NCBI GenBank assembly: GCA_035714365.1
Contig: DASTMB010000023.1
Coordinates: 62,001 to 126,000, forward strand
Reading direction: 5' to 3'
DNA length: 64,000 nt
Source of the DNA: Mycobacteriales bacterium
GTDB lineage: Bacteria > Actinomycetota > Actinomycetes > BP-191
Positions 15,476 through 25,967 of the stretch are shown here, piece after piece. The translations under genes and the position numbers were made by a program. Under the pieces are notes generated by a model. That model saw only the letters and a program-made list of their open reading frames with translations, was not told the DNA's origin and searched no databases. How positions within the stretch are numbered: position 1 is the first letter of the stretch; each line of letters starts with the position of its first letter.

Positions 15476-18400
15476 GTGTCGCTTCGCCGCGCGCTGTCCG
15501 CGCTCGTCGTCACCACCCTGTCCGTCGCCACGCCGGCCGTCTTCGCCGCGCCCGCGCGCGCCGACCTGCCCGACCCGGTCGACGTCGCCGTCGACCTGCC
15601 GGTCTCGTACCCGGACCCGATGGCGTCGCCCGCCTCGGCGGGCGCGTACCTGCCGCCACCGCCGCCGTCGCCGGCCGCGGCGCCGCCGCCGGCGGGCGGG
15701 ATCGAGGGGACGCTCGCCGACGTCGAGCCGCCGACCGAGGGGTGGACGGTCTACCGGCACTGGAAGCAGAACGGCGACGGGACGGTCTCGGGCGAGTTCT
15801 ACCTCGGCCCGCAGTTCCGGCCGGTGGCCGGCGAGTGGCTGCCGATCGACCCCGCGCTGACGACGCTGGCGACGGGCGCGGTGTCGAGCGCCGCGTCGCT
15901 GCTGCCGACGACGTTCGGCCTGGACACGACGCACCTGCTGGCGCTGACGGTGCCGGGCGGCGTGGTCACGGAGCGCCTGGCCGGGCCGCCGCTGCCGGTC
16001 GTGCCGTCGGTGTCGGGGCAGCAGGTGACCTACGGCGACGTCCGCACCGACTCCGACATCCAGCTCGACGTGGGCGTGACCGGCGTCAAGGAGCTGATCG
16101 TGCTCGGGTCGGCGGCCGCGCCGACGACGTGGCAGTTCCACCTGTCCGACCCGACCGACGCGCTCGGCGACGTCACGGCGCTCGGCGACGGCGGGTACCG
16201 GTTCACCAACCCGGTCGCGCCGGAGACGTACCTGACGCTGCCGGCGCCGTACGCGTACGAGCAGGTGCCGGACGGCGTCGCGCCGCCGGTCTCGCTGGAG
16301 AGCGCGCACCAGACGGTGACGAAGGCCGGCGACGGCTACGACGTGACGCTGTCGGTGGACGCGGACTGGCTGTCCGGCAAGTCGTTCCCGATCGTGCTGG
16401 ACCCGACCGTGCAGTACACGAACACGCAGGTGACGAGCTGGGAGAACTCGGCCGTCAGCTCCGGCAACACCCAGTGCGGCAGCGACGTGCAGGGCTGCTC
16501 CGGCTACGTCCCGCCCGCCAGCAACCCGAACGCCATGGGCGCCGCGACGCAGACCGAGAAGGTCGGCACCGTCTACAACATCGACGCCCGGCCGGCGCGC
16601 GCGTTCTACAAGTTCGCGACGTCGAACATCCAGTACGGCTCGTCCGTCACGACCGGCAACATCGTGCTCTTCCAGAACGGCTGCTTCGGCTTCGACCCGA
16701 CGCAGTACCAGTGCGACAAGCACAACTACACGGAGTACTTCTCGCCGTTCAACCGCAACTACACCGTCTCCAACACCTACCGCGAGCTGCGCACGTCGAC
16801 CGACACCGGGCTCACCGAGTCGCACGCCATCGCGGCGTTCCCCGGCGGCACGCGCACCGCGATCACGTTCGACATCCGGCAGAACATCACCAACTGCGTC
16901 CTGTCCGAGTACACCGTCTGCGCGGTCAGCCAGCGGCTGTCCAGCGAGCCGGCGACCGGCAACATCGGCGGCCCGTCGTTCAGCGGCGTCAACGACCCGA
17001 TCGCCTCGCAGCGCCCGGTCGTCAACATCACCTGGTCGCCGCCGCCGAACGCGCCGCGCAGCGTGACCGCGTCCGCGCCGAACAACACCAGCGTCGCGGT
17101 GAGCTGGGTCGCGCCGACGTCCAACGGCGGCCCCGCCGTGACGAGCTACACCGCCGAGCTGTTCACGCCGGACGGCTCGCTGTTCCGCACGCTGAGCTGC
17201 GCGAGCTCGGCGACGACGCCGTGCACCTCGCGCACGTTCACCTCGGTGCCGTACGGCACGTACTACGCGAAGGTCTACGCGACGAACAGCGTCGGCGACG
17301 GCCCCGAGTCGGCGGCGTCGAACTCCGTCACCCTCTCGCCGGCGCCGGTGCTGACGAAGTCGGTGTCGCCCGCGGCGACGACGACGTTCGGCCGCGGCCA
17401 GGAGCTGACGTTCACCCTGCACGTCGTCAACCCCGGCCCGGCGGCGATGAACGTCGACAGCGTCACCGATGCCGTCCCCAGCGGGCTGCTCGCGACGAGC
17501 ACCCCGGTGACGCTGGGCGGCAGCGCCTGCGGCACCCTCTGCTCGTTCAGCGGCAGCACGCTCGACGTCGGCCTGTTCAGCGTGCCCGCGAACGGCGCGG
17601 TGGACATCGTCTACAAGGCCGTCGCCGTCGGCGCCGAGCGCGCCTGCTCCACCGCGACGAACAGCGCCCGCGCCGCGAACGCCTACGGCGCCTCCACGTC
17701 GGCCGTCACGGTGACGATCTGCGACACCGCGCTCGGCGTCGAGAACTGGTGGTCCTACGTCCGCACCGAGGTCGCGGCCGAGTCCGACGCGATGGTCAAC
17801 GTCGCGAACGGCAACCTCGTCGTGCGGGCGACCGACTCCACGCCCACCCAGGCGCACGGCCGCCTCGGCTACCTGCTGCGCCGCACCTACAACAGCATGG
17901 ACACCAACGTCCTGACGCTGCCGGGCTCCATCGGCGCCGGCTGGCAGCTCAACCTCGGCGAGGTCAGCGACGTCAGCGGCGCCGGGGTGCTCGCGAACAA
18001 CATCTCGGTGCCGACCGGCATGGGGCCGCTGACGCCGATGGCGGTCACGCTCGTCGACCGTGACGGCACCCGGCACGTGTTCCGGTTCAGCTCGCTCGCG
18101 ACCAGCGTCTCGCTCGGCTCCGTCACCAGCGGCACCGCGCTCGGGTCGCTGCTGCCCCGCGTGCTCGACGTCACGAAGTACGCCAACGTCTGCGTCGACG
18201 GCACCTACACGTCGCCGCCCGGCGTGCACCTGAGCCTCTACCGCTACGTCGGCGTCTCCTCCTCCGGCTGCGGGTCGCTCTCCTCCGGCGTCGTGCTCGG
18301 CTTCGCCGCCGTCCGCACCGACCGCCTGCGCACCGAGTACTCGTGGAACGGCCGGCTGCTGAGCATGGTCGACGGCAGCGGCGTCGAGCTGCGCTACAAG

Positions 18401-21400
18401 TACGAGCAGCTCCCGCTGGCGGCCGCCGACCTGGGCCGGCTCACCGACGTGTACGAGAGCCGGCTGCTGCCCAACGGCAGCACCCCGTGCGCGTTCGGTG
18501 GCGGGAACGGCTGCCGCGGGTACCGCCTCAGCTACGGCGCGAACAACGTCGACGTCACGGACGGCGCGGGCCGCACCACGCGGTACATGCTGGACAACGC
18601 GACCCCGCGCCACCTCGTCCAGGTCATCAACCCGCCAGAGGTCGTCTCCGGGGGCCCCAGCGACCACGTGTCGTACACGTACGACGGCTTCGGCGACGAC
18701 TGCGACGGCGTCACGACCAACGCGACCGGGCAGCTCTGCTCCGTCACCGACGCGCGCGGCAAGACGACGCGGTTCGGCTACGGCGCGGCGCCGCTCGGGC
18801 CGAAGCGCGTGACGAGCGTCCGCGACCGGCGGCTCGTCACGACGACGCTCTCCTACTTCTCCTCGCCCGACTACGTCACCGCCGACCGCGGCACCGAGCG
18901 CGTCCGCTACCTGAACATCGACCCGCTCGGCCGCGTCGGCGAGGTGGACGAGGGCAACACCTCCGACGTCTACCTGCGCCAGACGGTCAACACGTGGGAC
19001 GGCACGGGCTGCCGCGCCGGCACCACCGCCGGCGACAACAACCTCTGCCGCGTCGCGCGGACGTCGTTCACGGCGGCCACGCCGAACGAGGTCACCGACT
19101 TCTACTACAGCCCCGAGGGCGAGCTGCTCGCGCAGAAGAAGGCGAACCCGGGCGGCACCCCGGCGTCGCTGGACACGACGTACGACCAGTACACGCAGTA
19201 CGTCCGCGCCGACGGCACGACCACCGTCGTCGCCGACACCGCCACCGGCAACGGCGGCACGACGTCGGGCGTCCGCCCGACCGGCGGCTCGCCGACGCTG
19301 TACGTGATCTCCGACCGGATCGGCATGCTCCCGCCGCGCGGCAACGCCGCCGGGGCGGCGTACGCCAACTACAAGACGGTCTACAACGTCGCCCGCAGCA
19401 CCACGGCGAACCCGAACGCCGTGCCCGGGACCTCGCAGTCCTGCGCCTCGCGCAACTCCGGCTCGCTCTGCTCGCTGTCGGAGCCCCACGAGGGCACGAC
19501 CAAGGCTGTCACGACCTACGACTACGACACGTACGGCCAGCGCACGGTCATGTCGCCGCCGCAGGGGAGCGCGTACTACTACGAGTACTACCCGGACACC
19601 GCGCGCGACCTGTCCGGCTGGGTCTCCGCCGGCGGCTGGATGAAGGACGTGTGGGCCGTCGGGCAGGGGCCGCAGGGCGCGTTCGTGGCGTTCGCCTACG
19701 ACGCCGCCGGCAACGTCGTCCGCACCTGGGACCGCAACAAGACCGCGGGCCAGTACCCGGGCTCGTTCCAGCCGGCCACCGCGCCCGGCTACGCCGAGGC
19801 GCTGTACGGCTCGCTCTCCCGCCCGTGGCGCTACGTCACCTCGCAGCGCGACCCGCTCGGCAACACCACCGAGACCACGGTCGACCGCAACGGCAACCCG
19901 CTCACGACGCGACCGCCGCGCGGCACCGCGGCCGGCTCGGCGGCCTACGACGTGACGCGGACGTTCGACGACGCCGGCAACGTGCTGACCGAGCTGGCGC
20001 CGGCCGAGGCCGCGGCGAACAAGCCGACGACCTACACCTACGACGCGTTCGGCAACCGCACGTCGGTCACCGACCCGAACGGCTCGGTGACCGTGACGCT
20101 CTACGACAGCGTCAACCGCCCGACGACGACGCGCTTCACCCGCGGGGCGTTCCCGACGGACGGCACGCAGCCCGCCGGCTGCCAGCAGTCGGCGACCACG
20201 ACGGCGGACGCGCCGCTGCCCACCGGCAAGCTCGCCTGCTCGCGCTCGCAGTCCTACGACGGCGTCGGCAACGTCCTCACCCGGACCGACCCGGACGCCC
20301 AGACCACGACGTTCACGTACGACGCCGTGCACCGGCAGGTCAAGCAGGTCGTGCCGCGCAACGACGGCGTGCTCGGCACGCTGCGCACCGACACCGTCTA
20401 CGACGCCGACGGCCACGTCACCGACGTCTGCCCGCCGCGCAGCTTCGCGGAGGGCGGCGCGACCGCCTGCGCCGCGACGGACCCGTACGGCACGCACACG
20501 ACGTACGACGAGGCGGGGCGTGCCCGCACGGTGACGACGTACCGGACCGCGGGCGGCCCCGCGCTGACCACGACGTTCGGGTACGACGTGAACGGCAACC
20601 GCACGACGGTCACCGACGCGAACGGCCACACGGTCACCAACACGTACGACAACGTCAACCGGCTGGCCTCGACGACCGTGCCGCGCGACGCGGGCACCGA
20701 CAGCGTCACGTGGTTCCGCTACGACCCGGTCGGCAACCTGCTGTCCAAGACCGAGCCGGGCGTGATCGACAACGGCACCGGCGTCGACGGCGACCTCACC
20801 ATCGACGGGTCGACCTACAACGCGGCCAACCCGTACGTCATGGCGACCGGCAAGAACTTCCGCAACCTGACGCTCGTCAACGGCGCGGTGGTCACCGTCG
20901 CGCCGTGGAACGGCGCGAGCGGCGGCCGGCTGGACATCCGCGCCACCGGCACCGTCTCCATCTGCTCGAGCTGCTCCATCGACGTCAGCGGCAAGGGCCC
21001 GGCCGGCTCCGCGGGGAGCACGTCGGTCACGGCGCCCGCGGCGACCGCGGCCGGCGCCGGCCCGGGCGGCGGCGGCTCGCCCGGTGCCGTCAACGGCGGC
21101 GGCGGCGGTGGCGGCGGCCACGCGTCCTACGGCATGCCCGGCACCACGGTCACCGGCGGCGGCGCCGCCGGCGACGGCGGCCAGCCGTACGGCTCGGCGA
21201 CCATCACCGGCACCGGCGGCATCACCGAGCTCGGCTCCGGCGGTGGCGGCGGCGGTGCGGGCGGCGTCAACGGCGGCGGCAACGGCGGCAGCGGCGGCGG
21301 CTACGTCCGCATCGTCGCCAACCGGCTCACGAACGACGGCGCCATCAGGGCCGACGGCAAGCCCGGCCAGAGCGGGACGACCGGCGTCGGCGGCAGCGCG

Positions 21401-24400
21401 GGCGGCGGCGGTGGCGGCGGCTCCGGCGGCTCGGTCTGGATCACCGCGACCCAGCTCCGGTCCGGCGGCGGCCCCTACCTCGGCACCGTCACGGAGTACG
21501 GCGCGGCCGGCGGCTCCGGCTCGACCGCCGGCGGCTCGGGCGCCAACGGCTTCACCCGCGTCGACAGCGACGTCCCCGGCTACACGCCGGTCGGCCGGAT
21601 CACGGCGTACAGCTACGACGCCGACAACCGGCTGGTCGACACCGTCGTCGCGTCGTCGTCGTTCGACGCCGCGAGCGCCGGCACCACCTCGTCCGACGGC
21701 GGCCGGAACGTCCGGACGCGCATCGTCTACGACGCCGACGGCCACGTCGCCGGCCGGTACGAGCCGCGCGCGTTCGCGACGTCCACGACGTCGCCGGACC
21801 CGCGCTACCTCACCCGCGCCGACTTCGACGCCGACGGCCGCGTCTCCGCGACGTACTCGCCGCGGTACGACACGGCGGTCACGCCGGACCTCGGGATCGG
21901 CGGCACGCAGAACGCGCAGTGCCCGACCGGCGCGTCGCCGCAGACGGTGGCGGGCCTCCCGTCCTACCCCGCGTCGACCGGCGTCTGCGTCTCGCGGTTC
22001 GGCTACGACTACGCCGGCAACCTGACGCGGATCACGCTGCCGACGTCGAACGGCACGGACAACCGGTACCTGACGACCACCTACACCGACGACAACCTGG
22101 CCGCGACGACGACCGCCCCCGACCCGGCGCAGCCGTCGGCCACGGCGCGAGCCACCACGGCCCGGACGATCTACGACGGCAGCGGCCGCCCGGTGCGGGT
22201 GACCGACGCGCTGAACCACCAGACGGTGACGACCTACACCGCCGACGGCCTGGTGGCGTCGGTGAGCGGGCAGCCGGCGAGCGACTCGACGACGAACCAC
22301 TTCGCCGAGTACCTGTACGACGCCGCCGGCCAGCGCACGCGGTCGACGACGTGGCTGAACCACGCCGTGCCGCCCGCGACGCAGGCGACGCCGGTCCTGC
22401 GGGTCTCGTCCACGACCTACTACACCGACGGCCGGGTCAAGGACGTCTACGGCACCGGCACGAGCGCGACCGACCCGGCGCGCGACCGGACGTCGTACAC
22501 GTACGACAACGTCGGCAACCCGACGCAGGTCAAGTCGCCGTCGGCCAACGCCGGCGACGCGAACAACACGGCCGGCGTCGCGACCGTCAACACGTACACG
22601 TACGACAACCTGCTGCTCACGAGCACCGTCCCGGTCGCGGCCAACGGCAGCTCGCTGCGCCGCACGACCTACGGCTACGACGCGGCCGGCCACAAGGCCA
22701 GCGTCGGCAGCGCCCTGGTCAACGCGTCCGGCACGGTGACGCAGAACGGTGGCACGCAGCGGTTCGCGTACTACCCGGACGACCGGATGTCGCAGCAGAC
22801 GGGCCGCAACGGCGAGACCATCGCCCTGCAGTACGACCCGGCCGGGCACGCCACCTCGGTGGTGGCGACCCCGACCACCGGCTCGGCGGTCACGACCACC
22901 GCGACGTACTGGCTCGACGGGCTGGTGCGGACGGTGACCGAGCGCGGGCACACGTCGCAGGCGTCGTACGACGCCTCCGGCCACCGCGCCGCGACCGCCG
23001 AGGTCGTCGACGCCACGGGCGCGCGCACGCTCAGCACGTTCGGCTACTCGGACGCCGGCCAGGTCACCGGCATGACGTCCGACGTCACCGGCACGACCCG
23101 CGGCTGGGGGTACGACTCCGCCGGCCGTCTCGCGACGGCCACCATCCCCAACGGCACCACCGTCACGCGCACGTACAACCCCGACAACACGCTGGCGACG
23201 CAGAGCCTGACGGCGAACGCCACCGGCGCCGCGCTGGCCCGGTGGGACTACACGCACGACCCGATGGGCCGGATCAGGGCCGCGAACCGCGGCACGTCGT
23301 CGGCGCCGTCGCTCGACTGCGCGCCGGCGCCGGCGAGCCTGCCGGCCGGGCTGCACTGCTTCGACTACGACAGCGCCGGGCGGCTGTCCCAGTTCAAGGA
23401 CGCCACCGCGGACCGCGCGCTGGCGTGGGACCACGACGGCAACCGCCTCTCGTACGGCCCGTCCGGCAACGCCGCGACGTTCTCGTACAACGCCGACGAC
23501 TCGCTCGCGACCAGCCAGGCCGGCCCGTCCGCCCCGGTGCGCCACGAGACGTACGCGCCGTTCGGCGGCCGGACCGGCGACGAGTGCACGACGCTCACCT
23601 ACGACGGCTTCGACCGCCTCGCGTCCAGCGTCGGCACCGGCATCACCGGCTGCGCCAGGGCCCGCACGGACTACACGTACGACGGCCTCGACCGGCAGGT
23701 GACGAGGGCGGAGTCCGGCACGGGCGCGGTCACGCCAGGGACCACGTCGGTCTACTACGACGCGCTCAGCAGCCGCCTGCTCCAGGAGGTCATGCCCGAC
23801 GGCGCCGTCGTCGACTACGGCATGGTCGGCGGGTCGCCGGTGTCGGTGCGCCGCACCGGCTCGCAGGCGGCGACGCAGTACCTGACGGACGACGGCATGG
23901 GGTCGGTCTCCACCGCGACCACCACGTCCGGCGCCGTCGCGTGCAGCCTGCGGTACGACCCGTTCGGCGGGCCGCTGAACCCGCAGAGCGACGCCAACGC
24001 CTGCTCCACGGGCTCGACGCCGTCGTCGCTGCTCTACCGCGAGTCCCGGCGGGACCAGGTCACCGGCGCGTACCAGCTCGGTTCGCGGACCTACGACCCG
24101 GCGCAGGCGAGCTTCCTCACGCCGGACACGTTCCGCTCGGCGCCGTCGTCCGCGGACCTCGGTGTCGGCACCGACCCGCTCATGCGGAACACGTACACCT
24201 ACGTCAACGGCGACCCGGTGAACTGGTCCGACCCGGACGGCCACCGCCGGCCGGAGGACTGGCTCGGCGCGGACCCGAAGCCGTACACGTTCCCGAAGGG
24301 GACGCGGGTCCGGGGCGACCACTGGCAGCACGACACCGCGGTGATCCTGTCGGTGGAGGCGGCGTTCGAGGCGGCGCCGGCGGGCAGCCAGATCTGCGCG

Positions 24401-25081
24401 GACGTCCCGGGGATGCAGGTGGACCTGCCGGGCCTGCCGGGCTGCCTCATCCCGCGGGACGGCGTGTCGAAGGACCACTGGTACCGTCCCGACCTGGTCG
24501 TGCTCGACCCGAGCGGCGTGTACCACGTGTACGAGATCAAGCCGGATACGCCGTCGCAGGTGTCGAAGGGGGCGAAGCAGCTGAAGCGGAACCTCGACGC
24601 GATGGGCAGCCTCGGCCTCAAGGCGGTCGCCGGCCACCCGCTGCCGCCCAAGGAGCTGAACTTCGGGACGTTCGCGTTCCGGGTCTTCGACTCCACGCGG
24701 GCAGGCGTCCGGGTGTACCGGTGGGACCGCTACGAGAAGGAACCGGTGCGGGTGCCGCACCCCACGCCGCAGGCGGCGCCGACGCCGCAGTCGGTCCGGG
24801 CCCCGGAGCCGACGTCGGAGCCGACGCCGGTCCAGACGCTGACGCCGCAGCCGATCCCGCACCCCGAGCCCGTCTCGATGTGCGGGTGGGCCACCGGCTT
24901 CGGGATCGAGTGCGAGGAGCCGCCGATCCTCCCGTCCTGGCTCTCGCCGGTCGCCAAGGTCGTCGGCGCCATCGGCAGCAGCCTCCGGTGGGTCGGCGAG
25001 GGCATCAAGGAGGGTGCGGTGTCCGTCGAGGAGGGCGTCGAGGAGTGCGTCGCCTCGGAGTGCTTCGTCGGAGCGCTTTGA
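15476..25081 (+). CDS. giant secreted RHS/YD-repeat polymorphic toxin with PD-(D/E)XK-like C-terminus
   Basis: A 3201-residue exported protein. Order: signal peptide (1 to about 30, ending APARA), N-terminal beta-rich region ending in FPIVLDPTVQ, a fibronectin III domain (about 521-622), a DUF11-like domain (about 625-750), then YD/RHS repeats to about 2920, interrupted by a Gly-rich insert (about 1769-2040). The RHS core ends at YVNGDPVNWSDPDGH. The variable C-terminal part (about 2930-3201) shows D3006 and E3020-x-K3022, a PD-(D/E)XK nuclease pattern, then a Pro/Thr-rich linker and a Cys-containing tail. RHS shells usually encapsulate and deliver the toxin tip. The GTG at 15476 follows a run of seven G. 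The next gene overlaps by TTGA and may encode immunity. Confidence 0.85.
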   Translation: MSLRRALSALVVTTLSVATPAVFAAPARADLPDPVDVAVDLPVSYPDPMASPASAGAYLPPPPPSPAAAPPPAGGIEGTLADVEPPTEGWTVYRHWKQNGDGTVSGEFYLGPQFRPVAGEWLPIDPALTTLATGAVSSAASLLPTTFGLDTTHLLALTVPGGVVTERLAGPPLPVVPSVSGQQVTYGDVRTDSDIQLDVGVTGVKELIVLGSAAAPTTWQFHLSDPTDALGDVTALGDGGYRFTNPVAPETYLTLPAPYAYEQVPDGVAPPVSLESAHQTVTKAGDGYDVTLSVDADWLSGKSFPIVLDPTVQYTNTQVTSWENSAVSSGNTQCGSDVQGCSGYVPPASNPNAMGAATQTEKVGTVYNIDARPARAFYKFATSNIQYGSSVTTGNIVLFQNGCFGFDPTQYQCDKHNYTEYFSPFNRNYTVSNTYRELRTSTDTGLTESHAIAAFPGGTRTAITFDIRQNITNCVLSEYTVCAVSQRLSSEPATGNIGGPSFSGVNDPIASQRPVVNITWSPPPNAPRSVTASAPNNTSVAVSWVAPTSNGGPAVTSYTAELFTPDGSLFRTLSCASSATTPCTSRTFTSVPYGTYYAKVYATNSVGDGPESAASNSVTLSPAPVLTKSVSPAATTTFGRGQELTFTLHVVNPGPAAMNVDSVTDAVPSGLLATSTPVTLGGSACGTLCSFSGSTLDVGLFSVPANGAVDIVYKAVAVGAERACSTATNSARAANAYGASTSAVTVTICDTALGVENWWSYVRTEVAAESDAMVNVANGNLVVRATDSTPTQAHGRLGYLLRRTYNSMDTNVLTLPGSIGAGWQLNLGEVSDVSGAGVLANNISVPTGMGPLTPMAVTLVDRDGTRHVFRFSSLATSVSLGSVTSGTALGSLLPRVLDVTKYANVCVDGTYTSPPGVHLSLYRYVGVSSSGCGSLSSGVVLGFAAVRTDRLRTEYSWNGRLLSMVDGSGVELRYKYEQLPLAAADLGRLTDVYESRLLPNGSTPCAFGGGNGCRGYRLSYGANNVDVTDGAGRTTRYMLDNATPRHLVQVINPPEVVSGGPSDHVSYTYDGFGDDCDGVTTNATGQLCSVTDARGKTTRFGYGAAPLGPKRVTSVRDRRLVTTTLSYFSSPDYVTADRGTERVRYLNIDPLGRVGEVDEGNTSDVYLRQTVNTWDGTGCRAGTTAGDNNLCRVARTSFTAATPNEVTDFYYSPEGELLAQKKANPGGTPASLDTTYDQYTQYVRADGTTTVVADTATGNGGTTSGVRPTGGSPTLYVISDRIGMLPPRGNAAGAAYANYKTVYNVARSTTANPNAVPGTSQSCASRNSGSLCSLSEPHEGTTKAVTTYDYDTYGQRTVMSPPQGSAYYYEYYPDTARDLSGWVSAGGWMKDVWAVGQGPQGAFVAFAYDAAGNVVRTWDRNKTAGQYPGSFQPATAPGYAEALYGSLSRPWRYVTSQRDPLGNTTETTVDRNGNPLTTRPPRGTAAGSAAYDVTRTFDDAGNVLTELAPAEAAANKPTTYTYDAFGNRTSVTDPNGSVTVTLYDSVNRPTTTRFTRGAFPTDGTQPAGCQQSATTTADAPLPTGKLACSRSQSYDGVGNVLTRTDPDAQTTTFTYDAVHRQVKQVVPRNDGVLGTLRTDTVYDADGHVTDVCPPRSFAEGGATACAATDPYGTHTTYDEAGRARTVTTYRTAGGPALTTTFGYDVNGNRTTVTDANGHTVTNTYDNVNRLASTTVPRDAGTDSVTWFRYDPVGNLLSKTEPGVIDNGTGVDGDLTIDGSTYNAANPYVMATGKNFRNLTLVNGAVVTVAPWNGASGGRLDIRATGTVSICSSCSIDVSGKGPAGSAGSTSVTAPAATAAGAGPGGGGSPGAVNGGGGGGGGHASYGMPGTTVTGGGAAGDGGQPYGSATITGTGGITELGSGGGGGGAGGVNGGGNGGSGGGYVRIVANRLTNDGAIRADGKPGQSGTTGVGGSAGGGGGGGSGGSVWITATQLRSGGGPYLGTVTEYGAAGGSGSTAGGSGANGFTRVDSDVPGYTPVGRITAYSYDADNRLVDTVVASSSFDAASAGTTSSDGGRNVRTRIVYDADGHVAGRYEPRAFATSTTSPDPRYLTRADFDADGRVSATYSPRYDTAVTPDLGIGGTQNAQCPTGASPQTVAGLPSYPASTGVCVSRFGYDYAGNLTRITLPTSNGTDNRYLTTTYTDDNLAATTTAPDPAQPSATARATTARTIYDGSGRPVRVTDALNHQTVTTYTADGLVASVSGQPASDSTTNHFAEYLYDAAGQRTRSTTWLNHAVPPATQATPVLRVSSTTYYTDGRVKDVYGTGTSATDPARDRTSYTYDNVGNPTQVKSPSANAGDANNTAGVATVNTYTYDNLLLTSTVPVAANGSSLRRTTYGYDAAGHKASVGSALVNASGTVTQNGGTQRFAYYPDDRMSQQTGRNGETIALQYDPAGHATSVVATPTTGSAVTTTATYWLDGLVRTVTERGHTSQASYDASGHRAATAEVVDATGARTLSTFGYSDAGQVTGMTSDVTGTTRGWGYDSAGRLATATIPNGTTVTRTYNPDNTLATQSLTANATGAALARWDYTHDPMGRIRAANRGTSSAPSLDCAPAPASLPAGLHCFDYDSAGRLSQFKDATADRALAWDHDGNRLSYGPSGNAATFSYNADDSLATSQAGPSAPVRHETYAPFGGRTGDECTTLTYDGFDRLASSVGTGITGCARARTDYTYDGLDRQVTRAESGTGAVTPGTTSVYYDALSSRLLQEVMPDGAVVDYGMVGGSPVSVRRTGSQAATQYLTDDGMGSVSTATTTSGAVACSLRYDPFGGPLNPQSDANACSTGSTPSSLLYRESRRDQVTGAYQLGSRTYDPAQASFLTPDTFRSAPSSADLGVGTDPLMRNTYTYVNGDPVNWSDPDGHRRPEDWLGADPKPYTFPKGTRVRGDHWQHDTAVILSVEAAFEAAPAGSQICADVPGMQVDLPGLPGCLIPRDGVSKDHWYRPDLVVLDPSGVYHVYEIKPDTPSQVSKGAKQLKRNLDAMGSLGLKAVAGHPLPPKELNFGTFAFRVFDSTRAGVRVYRWDRYEKEPVRVPHPTPQAAPTPQSVRAPEPTSEPTPVQTLTPQPIPHPEPVSMCGWATGFGIECEEPPILPSWLSPVAKVVGAIGSSLRWVGEGIKEGAVSVEEGVEECVASECFVGAL
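20770..21595 (+). repeat. Gly-rich insert inside the RHS repeat array
   Basis: This segment of the RHS gene first encodes a short beta-helix-like stretch (DGDLTIDGSTY to ATGTVSI) and then long runs of Gly with Ser, Ala and Thr, written with repeated ggc/ggt triplets. YD repeats stop before it and resume at ITAYSYDADNRLV. It is in frame and breaks no reading frame. Confidence 0.75.
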
Positions 25082-25935
25082 CCCACGCGCTCCGGCTCGA
25101 GCTGGACACGCGGGCCGCCCCGGAGGACGCCGGGGCGGCCGCCGCGTCGTTCCTCCTGGCGGCGAGCGACCTCGTCGGCGGGCTCGTCGCGGCCGCGGCG
25201 GCGCGGACCGGCGACCGCGTCGTGGCCGCCGGCACCCGCGGCCCGGGCACGGTGGCGTTCTCGCTCGCGACCGCCGCCCGCGGCGGCAGCGGCGCGCGCG
25301 GCTCGCGCGGCGGCGTCTCGCCGAAGCGGCTGGCCGCGGCGGCGGCGCAGCTCCGGGACGGCGTGCTGGCGACGGTCGAGGTCGAGGCCGGCACGGCGCC
25401 GGGGCCGGTGCGGCGCCGGCTGCTCGCGCTGGTCGAGGTCGACTACCGGGGCGCGTGGCTCAACCCGGAGTCCGCCCACCTGCTCTCCGTCCACCTCGAC
25501 CTCGGCCTGCTGGACGCGCTGGGCGAGACGGCGGCGGTGGCGGACCGGCTCTGGTCGCTCGCGGCGGAGGTCGGGCCCGGGCTGGGCGCGGTCGGGGGGT
25601 TCCTGGTCGAGACGGCGGAACAGGCGAGCCGGACGCGCGAGGAGGACGCGGCCGGGTACGGCCACGACTACGGCCTCCGGCTGGTCGACCGCCAGGTCCG
25701 CGGCGCCGGCTGGGGCACGCTGCTGCCGCCGGCCGCCGTCGACATGCTCGGCGGCGCGGACCGCGTCGCCGCCGAGGCGCCGGTCGCCGCCGCGGTGCCG
25801 TTCCCGAACGGCGCCGCGTGGCTGCGGCTGGCGGGCGCGTTCCCGCCGGCGGAGGGCGCGCTGGACCGGCTGCGGGCGTACCTCGGGCCGGTGCTGCCGC
25901 GCGAACGCCGCCCCCGCTCGGTGCCGGACGCGTGA
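25078..25935 (+). CDS. candidate immunity protein of the RHS nuclease toxin
   Basis: A 285-residue cytosolic protein starting at TTG 25078, which overlaps the RHS stop (TTGA), so its translation is coupled to the toxin. No signal peptide is present. The second half (GYGHDYGLRLVDRQVRGAGWGTLLPP, then VDMLGGADRVAAE and LRAYLGPVLP) recalls the DUF3396/Imm52-type immunity fold, where a GW.T.L motif precedes a LGG motif; this is a pattern impression, not a search result. Position right after the toxin is the strongest argument. No other conventional start fits the overlap. Confidence 0.6.
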   Translation: MTHALRLELDTRAAPEDAGAAAASFLLAASDLVGGLVAAAAARTGDRVVAAGTRGPGTVAFSLATAARGGSGARGSRGGVSPKRLAAAAAQLRDGVLATVEVEAGTAPGPVRRRLLALVEVDYRGAWLNPESAHLLSVHLDLGLLDALGETAAVADRLWSLAAEVGPGLGAVGGFLVETAEQASRTREEDAAGYGHDYGLRLVDRQVRGAGWGTLLPPAAVDMLGGADRVAAEAPVAAAVPFPNGAAWLRLAGAFPPAEGALDRLRAYLGPVLPRERRPRSVPDA

Positions 25936-25967
25936 CCGGCCGCGGGTAGCCCGGCGTCCTGACGCCA

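Noticed and set aside
21060-21560. PE_PGRS-like mycobacterial gene
   Set aside because: The Gly-rich stretch is an in-frame part of the RHS gene and lacks a PE domain.
15395-24862. 3155-codon open frame on the minus strand opposite the RHS gene
   Set aside because: It is a shadow of the high-GC third positions of the RHS gene: Arg/Val/Ala-rich, without domains, signal or ribosome site.
18343-25935. 2530-codon plus-strand frame running through the RHS and immunity genes
   Set aside because: Only its last 286 codons, from TTG 25078, look like protein; the rest is the wrong frame of the RHS gene.
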